Shown: positions 21,526-36,500, counted from the first letter of the stretch. The stretch: DNA of 64,000 bases from Marisa cornuarietis (GCA_004794655.1 SMMW01000576.1:310001-374000); one strand, 5' to 3'. Numbers and translations are program-made. The notes: generated by a model from the letters alone, not told the origin.

Positions 21526-24500
21526 GTGAGCTGAAAGATAATGTTAAAAAAATATTCAGGCTGTCTAGTTTGTTTATTAAGTCATAATGTTTTAATTTAA
21601 GTGAACGCCTTTATATGAGTATTAAATATGAGTTCATGAGTGATGTTAATATGCTTTACTTTTTTATAGAATAAAAAGCGCAAAATACCAAGAGCACTTT
21701 ATAGAGGACTTTTGATAGAAACAAGAAAATGGTTAGCATAAATTGAAATATCATTAAGGTAGACACCCAAATACTTTAATGAAGTAAATTATTGTATATT
21801 ACAGTTATGTACAACTTCTTTAGTAACCCTTTTTTTGAAAGAGAAACAAACCTATGCTAAAGATCATTTTTCAAATAATTCACACTTTCAGTTAAAGTGA
21901 GACCTCTACTCTAGTACATATATTTTTTGCTTCATTTGAGCAGGATGAAACGAAATAATCCCATTATTTTAAAGGTGTGAGGCATTTGACTGGTTAGAAA
22001 CTTTGAAATAGAATACTAGAAATTCTGGTAACTGTGTGTGTGTGTGCAGACTAGTTACAGAAGAAGAGTTGTCAGAAGTGTATGGAGTATCAGAAGCAGA
22101 AGCTAGGGAAAAGATAATGAACATTGTGGAGCTGGCCAAGGAGGAATATGAGAGTGATATGGATTCTTCGGTGAGTTTTTATTGTTTGAAATCATGCTGA
22201 TTCTTACAGTCTGATGGATACTGCTTTTAGATTTACACAGAATGTTTCAGGTAGTTGAAAGGTAAGCTACACTTTCTTGGTAGTGTGAAAGATATGCACA
22301 AACTCTGGTTTATAGTTAGTGTCAAAAATTAATTTATGCCAAGTATATCAAATAAATAAATTTATTCCACTCCCTGAAGTGCAGTTAACACCCACTGCAA
22401 AACAGGATCAGGTGCTTTAAAAATGTCATCAAATCATCTGCTAGTAATGTGATTGCTTTGGTGTCTATTTGTGGGTCCTGTGCAGGGGATAGAACTATTG
22501 TTATACTGTCTGGTCTGACGTGTTTGTAAAGTGTCAGGTTGAAGGGTATGATCAACCTGATCAAGTGTACTTTGTGGTATAAGCTATTAATCCCAAGATT
22601 CTGAGTGAAATGGCTTGTGTTTTATGTTCATCGCATAATGTAAGCTTTTGAACATTGACACTTGCATGTTTTATTTTTTTTTATATTTGTGAGAGTGGGA
22701 TAAAAGATCTTCCTGTGATGTCATTATTACTGGCCACTGTTGTAACTGCTCTCTCTCTGTAGCCTTCAGTGATTACATTTCATAAGTTGGTGCACAGTTT
22801 AAAATCTAGGGCATTTCTGATGTGCTTCTCAAACAACTGCAAAAACAACTGCAGTAGGTTTTACTGTCAGAACCTGTTTGAGCTTAAGTTTCATGTCTGG
22901 TTGGCCTTTAGTACAGCCAAAATTCAGCTTTGAATGCAAACGTCTGCAAAAATTTGATTTATCAGGCTCTACAAAACTGTCAACTTTGTGTCCTGTGACG
23001 CTTAGAGAGTAGGCTACATTACAGCCGGTGACAGCATAATAAACCAGCTGACTGGTCTCTAGTTGTGAGTAAACTTCTCTGTAATAGAACTTTTGTGGAT
23101 TCCATAGCTATCTAGCAGGCAGAAGAATCTGAGCAATGCTCTAGTTGCTGCTTCTTGTTATTAACAAAGTATAGGTCTTTGGGGTTGTTCTTCTAGTAAT
23201 GTTGCAAGAATAAAACTAGTCCCCTTTTAAGAACAATTATTGTGTTTCTTATCAGGAAAGACGTAGAAATCTCTGATGTCCTATTTAGACAAGATGGCTT
23301 ACCATCTGTCATAAGTGTATGTGTATTTATTGGCTGTTGCTGCTGGATATGAAATTGGACCTTCAGCTAACTTGTCTTTGTCTAACTAGTAAAAGTGGTC
23401 TATGCAGCTTGATCAAAGGCTTATTGTTGAGCCGGGGATCCTTCTTTGCTTTCTAGTATTTTGACAGCTATGTTGCAAGACATCTGGCACTGGCTTTATG
23501 TCACACACACAAGAAACCCACAAGATTGATGACACATATAGTTTCAGTCACTAATTGAGCCACATTTCATATAATTGGCTCATTATTATTTAAAACCCAT
23601 AAATAAAATCAAAGCCAGCTGCTTCACTGTCTTTCCAACAACTATCGTAAATATTAATTTTGTTGCAGACATCAAGAAATGGTATATTGTGCATGTGGTT
23701 ATAAATTTAGCAGATCCTTGATTTGAATTTGCTTTGAACCTCCCTCCATCATCAATATAATGTGCATGAATAAAAGTGGATAAATAATGTGTGCATTGCA
23801 TTTATTGTAATAGTTGTACCAAGAAACTAACAGTCAAGAGTCATAATATAACTATAAGTATATACATTGAGGCCCAGCAAAAAATGGCAAAAATCAAAAC
23901 ATACACAAAAATTAACATTTTAAGTTTGTTGCTAGATCTGTACCATTTTCAAGGTTAAGTTTAACCTCAGGTTAATTGTCATTCTGGAAAAAAAGTATCT
24001 CTCTCTTTACTGCATGCTCCTCAGTTTGCACCTAGCATTGTCCCTTGTAATAAGTCATGTATGTGTGAGAGCTTTGTGTTATTGTGCTGTTTTCTGAATA
24101 ATGGCTCCAAAGCGTAGTACCGTGATGCTGGTAGCTCAAAAAGTCATGCATATGTGACCCGCCACCACAGAATGAGTCTTAAGTTGCACAGAGCAGTTTC
24201 ATTCTAGAGGCCAAGAAAGGTTATAGGGTCAGCCTTGTGCCATTGGACTTGCACAATTCAAACCTTTATAACACCCAATTTTAGGACTAGAAGAATAACT
24301 TTAGTATCAAAAGAAAGGTCTAGACCTGTACATTTTAAAAGTTTATGCAAAATCTCAGATTTCTGACTTAAGACTCATTCTGTGGTGGTGGTTCACATAC
24401 AGCAAAAAGGTGGTGACCGGACACTTAATCCCCAGACACTTAATCCTCAAATATGCCCCCAAATCGCGACACAACACTCAAAACTGCTATTTTGTGAACT

Positions 24501-27500
24501 TGAAGTATTATAACCGTAAGAGAAATGTGTCGCGTGGTAACTCTAATGAGACGTAACAATCACCCCAATTAGGGTACCTTCGATCATTAGCTTACCTGTC
24601 ATATTGATTAACAACACTCTTCATATCATATTGTTGAAGAACATTGACTTTAATAGCTCACATGAACTTTAACTAATGTTATAGATGTTGAAGTTAAGTA
24701 TTATTTTAATTGTCAAACTTATTTTGATGTTTACATGATAATAATTCTTTGAATTTGAATTAAATTTTTCATTCACTTCATAATTTTTTGAGTTAAAATT
24801 TCATTTTGAGGATTAAGTGTCAAGGATTAAATGTCTAGGGGATTAAGTGTCTGGGATTCACATTTTAAAAATTTACAGTATGCAAAATTTCAAATTTCTG
24901 ACTTAAGACTCATTCTGTGGTGGTGGGTCACATACAGCAAAAAGGTATACATGTGATTTTATGCAAATTTCAGCCTACTCAAGGTGGTCTTGGAATGTAT
25001 TGATCACCTATCTGTGGGTGTGTAAATACATTAACAGGTTTTCATTATTGGAATGGGCTTAAGAAATAAAGCGACATGCATCTTTATGCTCTTATCGTTG
25101 GATATCAAGTGGCTGTACTCATGCTCGTTGACATCAGCACACATTTCTAATGGGTGAATGGCTCTCTGCATAATGCTGTTACAACATTTACAAGGACATG
25201 CTTATTTTATTTATGACCAAAATTAATATCAGGATAATTTTAATAAGCCTGAACTCCTTTGGATGGGCATGATGGACAACATATACTCAAGCATGCATAG
25301 GAATGAAATTGGAAATAGGTTGCCCTTCTGGTGCATCTATCTTTGTTTCTATATATATGTGTATAGAAAAGGGCCATTACATATTTGATAAGGTGAGTGT
25401 TTTTAAACCTATTTTAGTTTCTTGCATTATTAATAATATGAAGTAATTATAAATGCCTAAAATCTTTGCTGGGAGGGATGTCAGCAGAATATTGACAGAC
25501 ACTGGTTAGGCCATTGCCTCTCCAGTTACAGATTGCTGGATTATTCCCCTTTGTCCACGTTTGGTCATTTCTCACAGTCGGTGCTTGGTTATACGGTAAG
25601 AACAACCAACCAAGCCACATTTCCAGAAAAAAGCACTATATTGATAGAACTGTTGAATGTCCTATACATTCATTCTCTTTGCCACACGTCTTCCAAGTAG
25701 TACACTGTTAAAAATTGCATTAAGTATTCATTTTCTGCAGTCTTTCTTAAAATTTTTGTTGACACAATAGTAGTCTTTTAGCTTGTTTTGCATTGTGATT
25801 TAGCACTTACAGTGGATGGAGAGAGTGAGGGCCAACAGTTGGACAAGGTTTGGAAGGTGTGATGGATTTTATTTTTTAACCCATCTGAGCCACATCTCCC
25901 TGGAGACGATTTAATATGATGCATTAAAAATAATCTCCTTGTTCCTTCATTGTTGTCTTTTACTTCAGATGCAATGCATAAAAGTGTGGGTGGGGGGTTC
26001 ACACTTTTGTTCCGTTTAAAGACATAAATAGACTGACTGCATGAAAGGATTCTGGTTATAAAGAAATAACGATTTTTATAACTTTTTTTTTTTTTTTACA
26101 ATAAAAGACATGGACATGATTTATTTTGTTAAGTTTTCACTGAAGTGATGGGAATTAGCTGTGGTATTCAACAGTGACTGATGGCACCATGCTGGCTAGT
26201 AAAGCTCTAAGTATACAGCAGCTCTGCCTCATAGCTCTTGCCAGAAAGGAACTTTATTCATCTTTTAGGTAGAAGTTATTGGGTAGAAGTCTATACAGTT
26301 ATTGACTGCAATAATGTTGTAAAGCAACAAAATCTTGGTTATTTCATAAGAGTTTTATTACCAATAACCATTTCAGGAATAAGTGAGAGACTGCGTTTGT
26401 CCATTTTATGGTCTATCACTATGTGAGCACTACTCCCACTACTACCTCAACTCCTCTGGTATTGATACTCCCAAGAAGCACCAGGCCTTCTCTCGTCAGA
26501 ACTCTGCTTTACAGAGAGAATCTTGTGGCAGACCAGTCAGTCTGATCCACTCTTCCATCCCCCATCATGAATCTAGAGTGCAAACTATTTTCATACCCTT
26601 AACGGCACTATAGCCCTATATAAATGGGTTGTGTTTGGTGATTTATGTGGGTGTGCGTACTAGGGGAATGTTGCTATTGTGCATCAACTACACTTTTGGA
26701 TGGTCGGAGGAAGCGGGTAAGGTCCGTTTGCCGGTGCCAGAGGCAAAGAACTGAGGGACGGGGTGTAAAATTTATTGAGTGGCAGTGCATACAAAGGCAG
26801 GCGATCAACTGCGCGAGCGGAGGTGACTGAGCGGGTGGGTTGGGTACAAGGAGCAGTGCAGAACAGGAATAGACACCACGGCGCCAACAACAACGGCTCC
26901 AGTTCTCCGAGGAGGCTGGACGTCTTCGACCCAGGACCTGGCCGCTCGCGAACGTCTTTTTCCCCTCCCCCTTTTTTCCCGCGCAGTTAACGTTATTACG
27001 TTACGTGAGACGTTGGCACCCGGAGTCGAGGAGTTGTAGCAACGTCACCGTCAAGATTAAACAAGCAGGAATTGCGTGTTCTTTGCTTCGTCTCTGGACA
27101 CCATTGCTACTTCCTGTGCGAGACAACGATTGTTTTGGGTGGGCCAAGCGGTGGCTAGCTTGATTTCATGTCGGCGCAAGCAGATAAGTAAGGCAGCTTT
27201 TTTTTTTTTTGTCTGTTTCGGTGGGATGAAAATAGCAGGCGGTTACATCATTAGTGGGTGGTAAGAGGCGCTTCTTCCAGACAGGCGGGAAAAGAAAGGA
27301 TGCAGGTGTTTTCCTTGGCAGGTGTGAATAGAGCTAGTGTCTATGTTTGTGGCAGTGTTAGATTGATCACTTGTGGAGGCTGTTGAAAATCGTGGTATTA
27401 ATCTTAAAGTTAATAAGTTGTTGTGGCTTTGCAAGTTTACATTAGTACAGTACCGAGAACACAGTTACTGTTTAGAACGTTTGCCCTAAATGTTTGTTGA

Positions 27501-30500
27501 GATGCAACGGTAATGGGCTGTTGTCTTGGGTTCGGATCCTCTCGTAATGTAGGCGCAGACCTTAACTATATTTTCACGTCGTTTTGCCACCATTCGTCCA
27601 ACACAGATACTGGGCCAAACGCACGTGTGGCAACATAAGGTGTATCGTGTATGATGCACATAGCGAGGAATCATGGGGGTGGGGGGAGGAATCTCTTTCT
27701 ACCCTTGTGGTAAGGGGCGGGACTGTCGAGAGAACGAGCAGGGACATTATATATATATATATAGAGAGAGAGAAAGTGAACAATTGTCAAGGCATTTCAT
27801 GACGATTATTTCAGGTGGAAATAGTATCACCTTTCAGCGACCGAGAATGTTCAGTGTTTATTATTATTATCTTTGGCAGTACATTTTTCTCTCTAACCTT
27901 GAGATTACTGCAATGCAGTAACTGTACCAAGCTGATCTGCTTTTGTTTATTTGAGGGTGGGTGTGTTGGGGGTGGGGGAAGGAACGGTGGCTTTTCCAGA
28001 CGCGCGTACCTGTGGCGGAGCGAGTGAAAGTCTTGCGGTTAAGTGATTTCGACGGCCTCGTTCAACGGGTGAGAAAACCGCGGGGGCGCCACTCAGCTGG
28101 TGGCACGGGAAGCATAAGCGCAGCACAGCGCTGCACGCGCATCACTTGTGCCTGACATGCAGCTGTCTGTCGTTAACGCCAGCGACGTAATCGCCACGTT
28201 CTGGCACGGGACCCTGAGGAGAGCGCGTTGCCAGAGGTCGCGCCCGCAAAACGTCTTCTTCTCACCCAAGTTATTGTCCGACTTGAGTGCGCAGATAACA
28301 CCCGGTGTTATTGCTTTCCACATACGCATTTCTTTTGGTTGATTCTCGGAAAGGGGGGATGGTGGGGTGCTGGGTTGGATGTGATGTCTTGACGTTAAGC
28401 CCGAAATTTTTGGCTTCCAACATTCGCCTTGAAATGATTCTCAAATATCAAGTCGACTGTTCGGACCAAACGTAGCGAAGTCGACTTGCAGTTGAGCCCG
28501 GTGACTTAAGGTTGGTTTTCAAGACACCTTACACGCAGCTCAGTCCTAGATGCCATGCACACAGTTCCGGACGACGCACATTGCCCTGTCTACACGCGGA
28601 CGTGCCAGTTTGCACACACACACACACTTAAAAAATGCTTTACATTGTCCTTGCAAAAGTAAAAATAATTTCAGTTGTGTGCGCATGAGGTTTGCTCAGC
28701 AATAAAGGAGTGCGCAGACTTCAGAGATGTCGCGTTGTTGTCGTCGGTTACCATGTCACTGTGCTTCAACGGAAAGCGAGTTGATAATAGGTTTGGGTGT
28801 AATTACACCCCGGCTGTAATCTCGTAAATCTCGGAGCATCTCGCGTTATAAAGTGAAGGGAAATGGTCCGTTCACATCCAGCACCGATCGTGTTGCTTAA
28901 TTAGACATTGATTGGCAGTCTCTTGCTGGAAGCCAGCCGTCCTCGCCTCGCATGCGGCCAACAAGCGGGTGTTGACGCGGGAGATGAAATGTTGCGGCAC
29001 ATGGGTGGGCAACATGCGGCACCTTCACCTTGGCCTGCTTGCGGTGCATCGCAAGGTCTGGCAGGTCAGTACAGTGTGTCAACAGCGGGTCCGCGCATCC
29101 GCTCACCGGCCGCACGCTTGTTTATGGTCTCGTGCAAGTTTGCGGTGCAAGTGAGGGGGCTCTTTTTTTTTTGCGTCTTTCCCCGAACAGTTTGCACATG
29201 ATGATGGAACCGTTAGTCTCAATGTCAGGAAACAGGAGCGTAGCATCTGCGTAGCAGTAATACGAAGGCTTTGAGAGGTGTTCTCATCGTATGTTTTAAG
29301 TTAATGGATGAGGGTGGAGTAGGGAGAGAAGTGCAGTATAAGTTTTAAATTATTAACGATGTTTTAAAGTAGGAAGAGTACATTTTGGTATTTTTTCTGT
29401 CGAATAGTTTTGACATAAAAGGGGATTTGAATGGTGAAAATCCAGGCAGGTTTGCTGGTTGTTCGAGCAACACCCCTCTTCTTGCTCATTCCGAGTTAAA
29501 AAAAAAAAAACCAACAACAAAACAAATAAAACAAACATTGATGGGAGTCGGAAGCCAGAGGTGTGTGGCGCGGGTTGTGTACGGGACTAGACTGGCAGCA
29601 GTCCAAGCTTTCTGCTGACAGGGTGGTGCAAGTGAGGCGGTGGTCGTATGGCGGATGCTGGCACCGGCAGTCGTCTATTGATTGATGGAAGGAGTGAAAG
29701 CGGGCTGTTCGCATCAAATTGTTTCGAAACTGTCTTCACTGCTATAAAGCAGTGCAACAAGTCGCAGGGCTGCTAGAGCCAAGCGGTTCATCTCTGCCAG
29801 GCCATATAAACATTTAGAGAATGCGACGAATCGTGCTGCGCGAAAGCAGGTTGTCGCACGGCGACTGTGTGAACATCCACTGGTACAACGTGCAGGCCAT
29901 TTTTGTTTGCAGTTTCCCTCATTAAACTTGTATTACCCTTGTCACCAAAACCATTGTTATTTCAGTATGCTTTTGAGCATATTCTCAGGCCGCATGGCCG
30001 TGTTCACAACATGATACGTAATTCATGTCTTAAGAAGAGGGGTATACACTCATAATATGCATGTGAGTGAAATTTATTGTGCAGCAGAACTCGTGGCGTG
30101 GTGAGAGGGGCTTCGAAAGAATCGGTTTGAAGTTGACCCGCCTTCGACCGTGTCCCCAGCATGTTATTGACGAGGATACTGCGATGGTGCTACTACTGAC
30201 CTAGTGAGGCTAGTCGGGGGCTTCTGGACTGCTGCTTGCTTGCTGCTGCTGCTGCTGCTGCTGCCAGCGAGGGTAGGGGTGAAGACAAGTGGGGTGGTGG
30301 TGGAGCGGTTCAAATTGCCGTCCAGACACTTTCGATTGGTTCGCGCCTTCTGGTTGTCAGCTTGTTAGCGAGCTGACCAAATGGCAGGAGTGGTGGAGCT
30401 GCAGAACGCTAAAAGATGGTCTAACGCACGCACCGTGCGTCGGCATTTCATGCTGCCAGAGACATCAGTAATTAATTGCGTGGACAGGAGAATAAAATGG

Positions 30501-33500
30501 CTGTTTTGTATATTTGTATATACATGTATAATTTGACGTATACAGCCTCATAGCTCCCTATCATCTGTCCGACACAAATGGACTAGGGGTGGGTAGGGAG
30601 GTAACTGTGGAGACGAGAGGTGGGGTTGGCGAGATAGCGTTGTTGTTGAGTTTGAGAACGAAAAAATTGATTTGCACTGTATGGAATGGGGGTCTTAGCA
30701 ATATGGGTTGAGGAAAGAGGAGCGGAAGAGGGTTAGGACAAGTGTGGGAGGAGGGTCGCTGGTCCATGACACTGCAGGTGTAAGTTACTGTTATTGGTGC
30801 CTTCTTCGAGTTGTTCCTTGTTGGTGTTTAGGAGGCTTGCCAAATCCACAACTGGTGGATGGTGCAACTGTACTGGGGGTGGGGGTGGGGGAAGCTGTAT
30901 GTTCCTATAGAGTACCATTTATCCATTGATACTGTAGTTTGTTTATTGTTCATAGTCATTATAATTTAGCTTTTTGTTGAGCTCAGTTAGCCTTAGCTTA
31001 ATGTGAACAGCATGATTTTTTGTTGGCGAGATTATGATTTGGGATACTGTGTAAACATAGATAATGAAACGTGTGTTTGGTTGTGCTGTCTGGTTCTTGA
31101 TATGTTTAAAACTTTTGTTGAGTAGAAATGCACAGTGATTATCCATTGTGAGCACAGAAGACAAACCTAGGTAAATCCTGAAAGCACGTTAATATAAATA
31201 ACAGTGGCAACTTTGACTAGCTGTAGCTAATATCAACAGAAAATGATGCAAGTGCGCTTAATTAAGTTCTGATTTCTGTGAATATTGCCCACTGGGATTG
31301 ATTGGCCTGTGAGAACAACCCTGACGTCATGAGATGACGTGTGCCGGGGGGGGGGCGAAATGGACAAGTGGCGGTAGGAGGGGGGATGTGGCGGTGAGAG
31401 TGAAGGGAGGTAGAGGAAAAAGGTCTAAATAAACACGACACGTTTTATATTACACGTTTATTATAAATAAATTTGGCTAGAATTGTATTAATTTTCTGCC
31501 ATTGTTGCAACCGCCACAACTACTGCATAGCGATATGATTTAGCACCTTTTACATAACCGTGTCGGAATTTGCATTACTGTTCTCCCTTTCCGCCCGGAT
31601 ATACTTAAATTAGCGGTAGTTTTCTGTTGTCATTTTATCGAAATAAAGTCTATTTAATTTTTTTTCCTTAGTCCCCATTTAAATTAAGTTCTAGCACTTG
31701 AATATTTCTGCTTCTCCTTCCTTCTCTGTACACTTCTTCCCCGCCTCCTTTCATTTTCGTTTTAATTTTTAACATTCAGATTTGTTAAGTACGCATCAGG
31801 GTTTTTGTATTTCGCTCTCAAGATCTATTTTTCATTGCGGGGGGAGGGGGGTTTCGACTGCTTTACGGACGGGCGTGCTAAAGGTCAGGGCCGCTTCTGT
31901 GGATGTAGGTCTACACCCGCAGGAAAAGAAGTAACTGGTGACGACAGACAGAAAAAAACCTAGCAGCTGCTGAAGCAACACCGCTTGTCCTCTGCTGGCC
32001 GCTATGAGATTCGTGTGCAGAATTTTTGGTCTGTGAAAGGCCTGCAGCAAGAAGCCTCATTGACGTCAGTACTGCCGACAGGCGGGTGCACTGATCCATA
32101 AGATGGCGCGGAAGCCGGCTTCAGACGTCACGCAGTAAATGCCAGGGCTTATTAGCGCGGGTAAACACACAATTAATAGCTCATGGGGCTGTTTATTTAC
32201 ACCCAACACGCGTTTCTGAAAGGGGGAGGGTGGTGATTTGAGGGGGGGTGTGTGTGGTGGGGGGGGGGGATTGATTAGCAGGCGAACTTAGGTCGGTCTA
32301 AAGAAGTAATTGCATTCTCCTCTCCGCCACCCCACCCCTCACTTAAAGAATTTACAGAATCAACTGTAGTGGAAACTCGCGACGCCCTGGACAAGGGTTA
32401 TGTGCGTGCTAGTGCATGTATCCACGGCTATTATGTCATTTACCGTTGCCTTTCGCTTGAATAATTTTTATGGATTTGCGAGCGTGAAAGAAAATGGATT
32501 ACGGGCATGTAAAGGGACTCCATTTTGTTTTCCTGCTAGACGTACGAGCACAGCGCCTTGGCAAAGGAAAAAGCTTCCTAACATAGAGTATGGTGTAAGA
32601 CAAATATCTACAAGACATAGCTATACATATTTTGTTTATATGCCTCACAAACGGCAGTGAAAATCAGTGTAATCGTTCAGGAAACGTGGTTAAAAGTGTA
32701 CTGAAGCAATAGATAGAAACAGTAGTCCGTGGAATAGCTTAGCAACGCAGAAGCAGGCGTATAATCCTAAATAAGAGGTATTAAACAGTACATATATGTC
32801 AGTAGCGATATTGAACACTCGACCAATTCGGTCATTTCGTTAGAACGCCGTTCAGGTTTGGGTCCACGTTGACTGTGCACGAAGTTCAGCTTGCGATTGA
32901 AAATTACTTTTGTTATAACTTTGTTTCTTTTGCATAGAAGTGTTCTGTCAGACTTTGGGATTTTCATTTCTTTCTTTTTCTTTTTTTTTAATATTTTGTT
33001 CACGATGTTAATCGTTTTTGAAATGATGAATGAGTTGAAAATATTTTTCTCTTTCTCTGTTCACTGTCCGCGCTCCTTTCTTGTGTGAAGACAACATTCT
33101 TTAGGTAGGTTTTGATGGTCAGGGGAGGTTAATCGACTAAAGTGTGCACAAGATCGCAGAGGAGCTTGTTGAGAGAAATCAGATGGAACATGCATTATCT
33201 TCATATGATGTCGTTCGTGATTCCCGCCAGTGCCGAACTTACAGATGAGACTAACGGCTAGTTTCACAGACGGCAGTCGACGTCAGATCGTGACGTCACA
33301 GACCTTGTTCGTCGACTTTCAGCTCTTTGACTCGGATCAGCCTCGCATCGTGTTCTCTCGTCAGTCTAGATAGAGGTACCTTGTTGTTTTCACACCCCCA
33401 CCACCCCTTTCCCACCCTCATCCAACGCGGTGCAGACGTTTCTGTCTGCACGAATCGCCATGGTGCATTACGGCCTGTTGGTCGCCGTATGCGCGAGACG

Positions 33501-36500
33501 GCGTGTAGTGATAGGCCATGTGTGGACAGCAGAGAAGCGCGTTCGATCTCCAGCAAGTGAACGACGCAGCGAGAATTAGCAGCAAGTGTGCGCAGCGGAG
33601 AAGGTGAAAGTGGCGAATCAATGAAGCGTTGTAAGAGAAAGCCGCTGACGCAGCGTGTTCTGACCGCCCTGACTACAGCGCCAGCCGCCTGAGAGCCTAA
33701 AGCATGAGGTGAAGGTTCTGGTGGGAACGCCTGTAGACTGGACACCCAACATAGGATCAACGCAAGGCCGAAAATCGCGTGAAATTAATCTTTTATACCT
33801 ACACATGATTGTGCACATCGGTTTCATCAAGGATTTGTTAAATGAAGGTGATTTGATAGTCACAGTGTCGAGCAGGAAGCATCCATATGGAGAGAGATTT
33901 CTGGTTGTTTGGTGCTTCGGGTGAACTGACTGAGCTGGCTGTTTTATAGTTCTTGGTGTGCGCGAGTGCTAGATTTATTCGTTTTGAAAGCTTGAGCTTT
34001 TCCCTGCCTTTTTCTTCTTCTTCCGCAGCAGTAGCAATTTAATTGAAGAAACGTCGATCGATTCCATCGTATCGCCGTTATAAACGGGGCGAGACTTCGA
34101 TCCGGGGAGCAGTCATGACGCACAGCTTTGCCCGTGTGCCAGCCTGAAATTTTACCCCCAAGTCGCCTGCGTCTGCTGAATTCCACCCTCTCTGGACCTC
34201 CCTCACCTACCCCCTCCTCCGGTCGCGTCCAGCCGCATGGTGGCAGTCACTGTGCCTCCTAAACAGCCAACAGCGGCCGCGACAAGAAACTTGCTTTAAA
34301 GGCTGCGTTCCACAGGAGGAGGATGGCCCTATCACCGTCCACCGTCGATGGTTCTTAATGAGTTACGTGTTTGGAGAGCAGAGGCAACCTTAGACTGTCG
34401 CCACTCGGCAGTGATCACAACAATATGGACCTGACTGCCTTCGATCCGTCTCCACAGCGCTGCTTGCATGCCTGCACCGTGCACTGTCTCCGACCTTGCC
34501 GTCTAGTAGGCCTGACAAGTGACCTTTGACTTGTTTGGGGGAAGAAGGGGGATCGACTAATCAAGTGTTCTGTGGTGGTCGAAGTGGTAGATTTTTCTTC
34601 CGCGATCCGGGACTAAGCATAGAAACTAGAAAGTGAAAGTATATTTTCCGTATGGCGAACGCTGCTGCTGTTCCGCTCTGCTAGACTATGTACATATACT
34701 TTTTTGTTCAACATCCCCTCCCACACCTCTTCCTTGTACAAGTGCGTCCTCTTGTTAAAGGTCATCGCAGAGATCTTTGTTTTAAACTCCCCGCTTTCCT
34801 TTTCGGGGAAGCTACGTATTAAAATACTTCTCTGAATGTCAAGCTTGTCAAATAACCTAGAGGGGCAGGATCATAAATACCATTGCTGCTGGCCATTGAA
34901 GAAGACTTAAAAATTTATCACAGATGTGCCCACGGAGACTGGGAGAAAATATACAGTCTGGAAGATTTACAGTGGGTTGGCTTGTTTTGCAAGGTTGTTT
35001 TTTTTTTAATGTGCCCCGTTGTCGTGTGCAACAGCCGTGATACAGGGTGAATTTTGAATGTCAGCAGTACATGGCGGGTACACGAGTGTGTCGTCAACGA
35101 CGACTTGCCTAGCAAACCGAGGTAACAGCAAGAGTAGATTGAGACACTTTTGCCGCCATCTGGCAGGTCTGGGTGCACGTCCAGGCGTTGTTGACTCGGA
35201 GCAGACGGGTGCCACACATCGCATGGTGCCCTCCCGCCCAGTGTCCAGCGTTGTGGCAGTTTTGACAAATGTGAAATAAGGCGAATCGATTGGCAGACGA
35301 CACAGCAGAGTTTCTGGAAAGCATCATGGCCGAACGGCCGCAGCTGCAGCAAAATGAGTCGATGGTGTACGAGGAGGAGGTGCCTGTCATAGTACGGCGC
35401 CGAGGCTGCATGCTGAGGGTCCGAATCACGTCCTTTGCTGACGACGGCGAGGAGACAGAAGCGGAGAGACATCAGTTGTCTGTCAGAGTGAGTTTTAAAA
35501 CACACACACACACACACACGATATATACACACAAAACAGGTGTTATGTATTCTTGATGTCTAAGGAATTTGTTTCGCGTGGCCCTTGCTAAGTGGAGTGT
35601 ATTAATGTGTGTGCGCGCGCGCGCGCGCACGTCTTCATATCTAAATTATATTGTGTTTAATTGCGCCCCGCCACCACAGAATGATTCTTAAGACGGAATT
35701 TTGAGATTTTGCTTATTGTATATTTTTTAATTGTCAGTTTTTGACCTTTTCTTTTGATACTTAAGTTGTTCTCCTAGTCCTGAAATTGAGTTTTGAAGTG
35801 TTTAAGTCGGATTGCACAAATTTGACCATAATCACCTTTCAGGGCCTCTACTGCGAAACTGCTCTGTGCGACTTAAGACTCATTTCGTGGTGGCGGGTGA
35901 CAGTCTTTCGAGATTGCTGAGGTTTGGCTAACTGTATTACCTTCAGCGGAAATGGTAAACGATGATGACACTGTTTTATCATTCTCTATAGTAGTGGTTT
36001 TTATCTCAGTCATATCTGGATGATAAACTTACCGATATTTCGGCCAGTTTATAACCGCCTCTAATATTTGCGTGTGCTTTGTGCTTTTCACCCGATCCCC
36101 CCCCCTTTCCCCCTCCCCCCGCCACGTCACCCCATTTCGATCAGTTCACCTTCCTCTCCGCCCCCACTTTGTTCTGCACTGCGTGGATTTTGTGCACGAA
36201 AGAGTATACATTACCTGCTGCATCCTGCAAAGTGCTTTGTAATGGAAACTAGGCAGACGGATTGTTTGCATGTCATTGTAGATTTCCCGTGAATACTGCT
36301 GCTAATAATAAGAAGAAGAAGCCTTGCCAAGTGGCGATGGATGGTCAGACGCACTTACCACATGTTATGAACGTTGACTCGCATATTCCAGAATGTGGCG
36401 CCATCACGGAATGAGCACGTGCTGGCTGAGCTTGGGAAACGCATACAGGAAGCGCTGACAGCAGGTGGACGTGACCTTGCACCACACATGGCGAGAATAA

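Larger units (their letters stand above)
22171..26690 (+). other. Long intron (first part), AT-rich with foldback elements
   Basis: No further exon recognised between 22171 and 26400. Holds the MITE and foldback cluster at 24.1-24.95 kb. A coding-looking short ORF at 26419-26613 is described separately. Confidence 0.5.
29261..35325 (+). other. Intronic or 5'-flanking sequence before the 35.3-kb first exon
   Basis: No coding exon recognised. Contains a (TGC)n run at 30239-30262, G-runs at 31346-31355 and 32263-32270, three palindromic CREs (31322, 32061, 33291) and a CpG-rich zone at 33.2-35.3 kb that probably includes promoter and 5' UTR for the next exon. Confidence 0.45.

Noticed and set aside
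20471..22170. Identification of the SAM protein as Smaug (SAMD4)
   Set aside because: The SAM pattern is only generally similar, and the rest lacks the Smaug homology regions; left unnamed.
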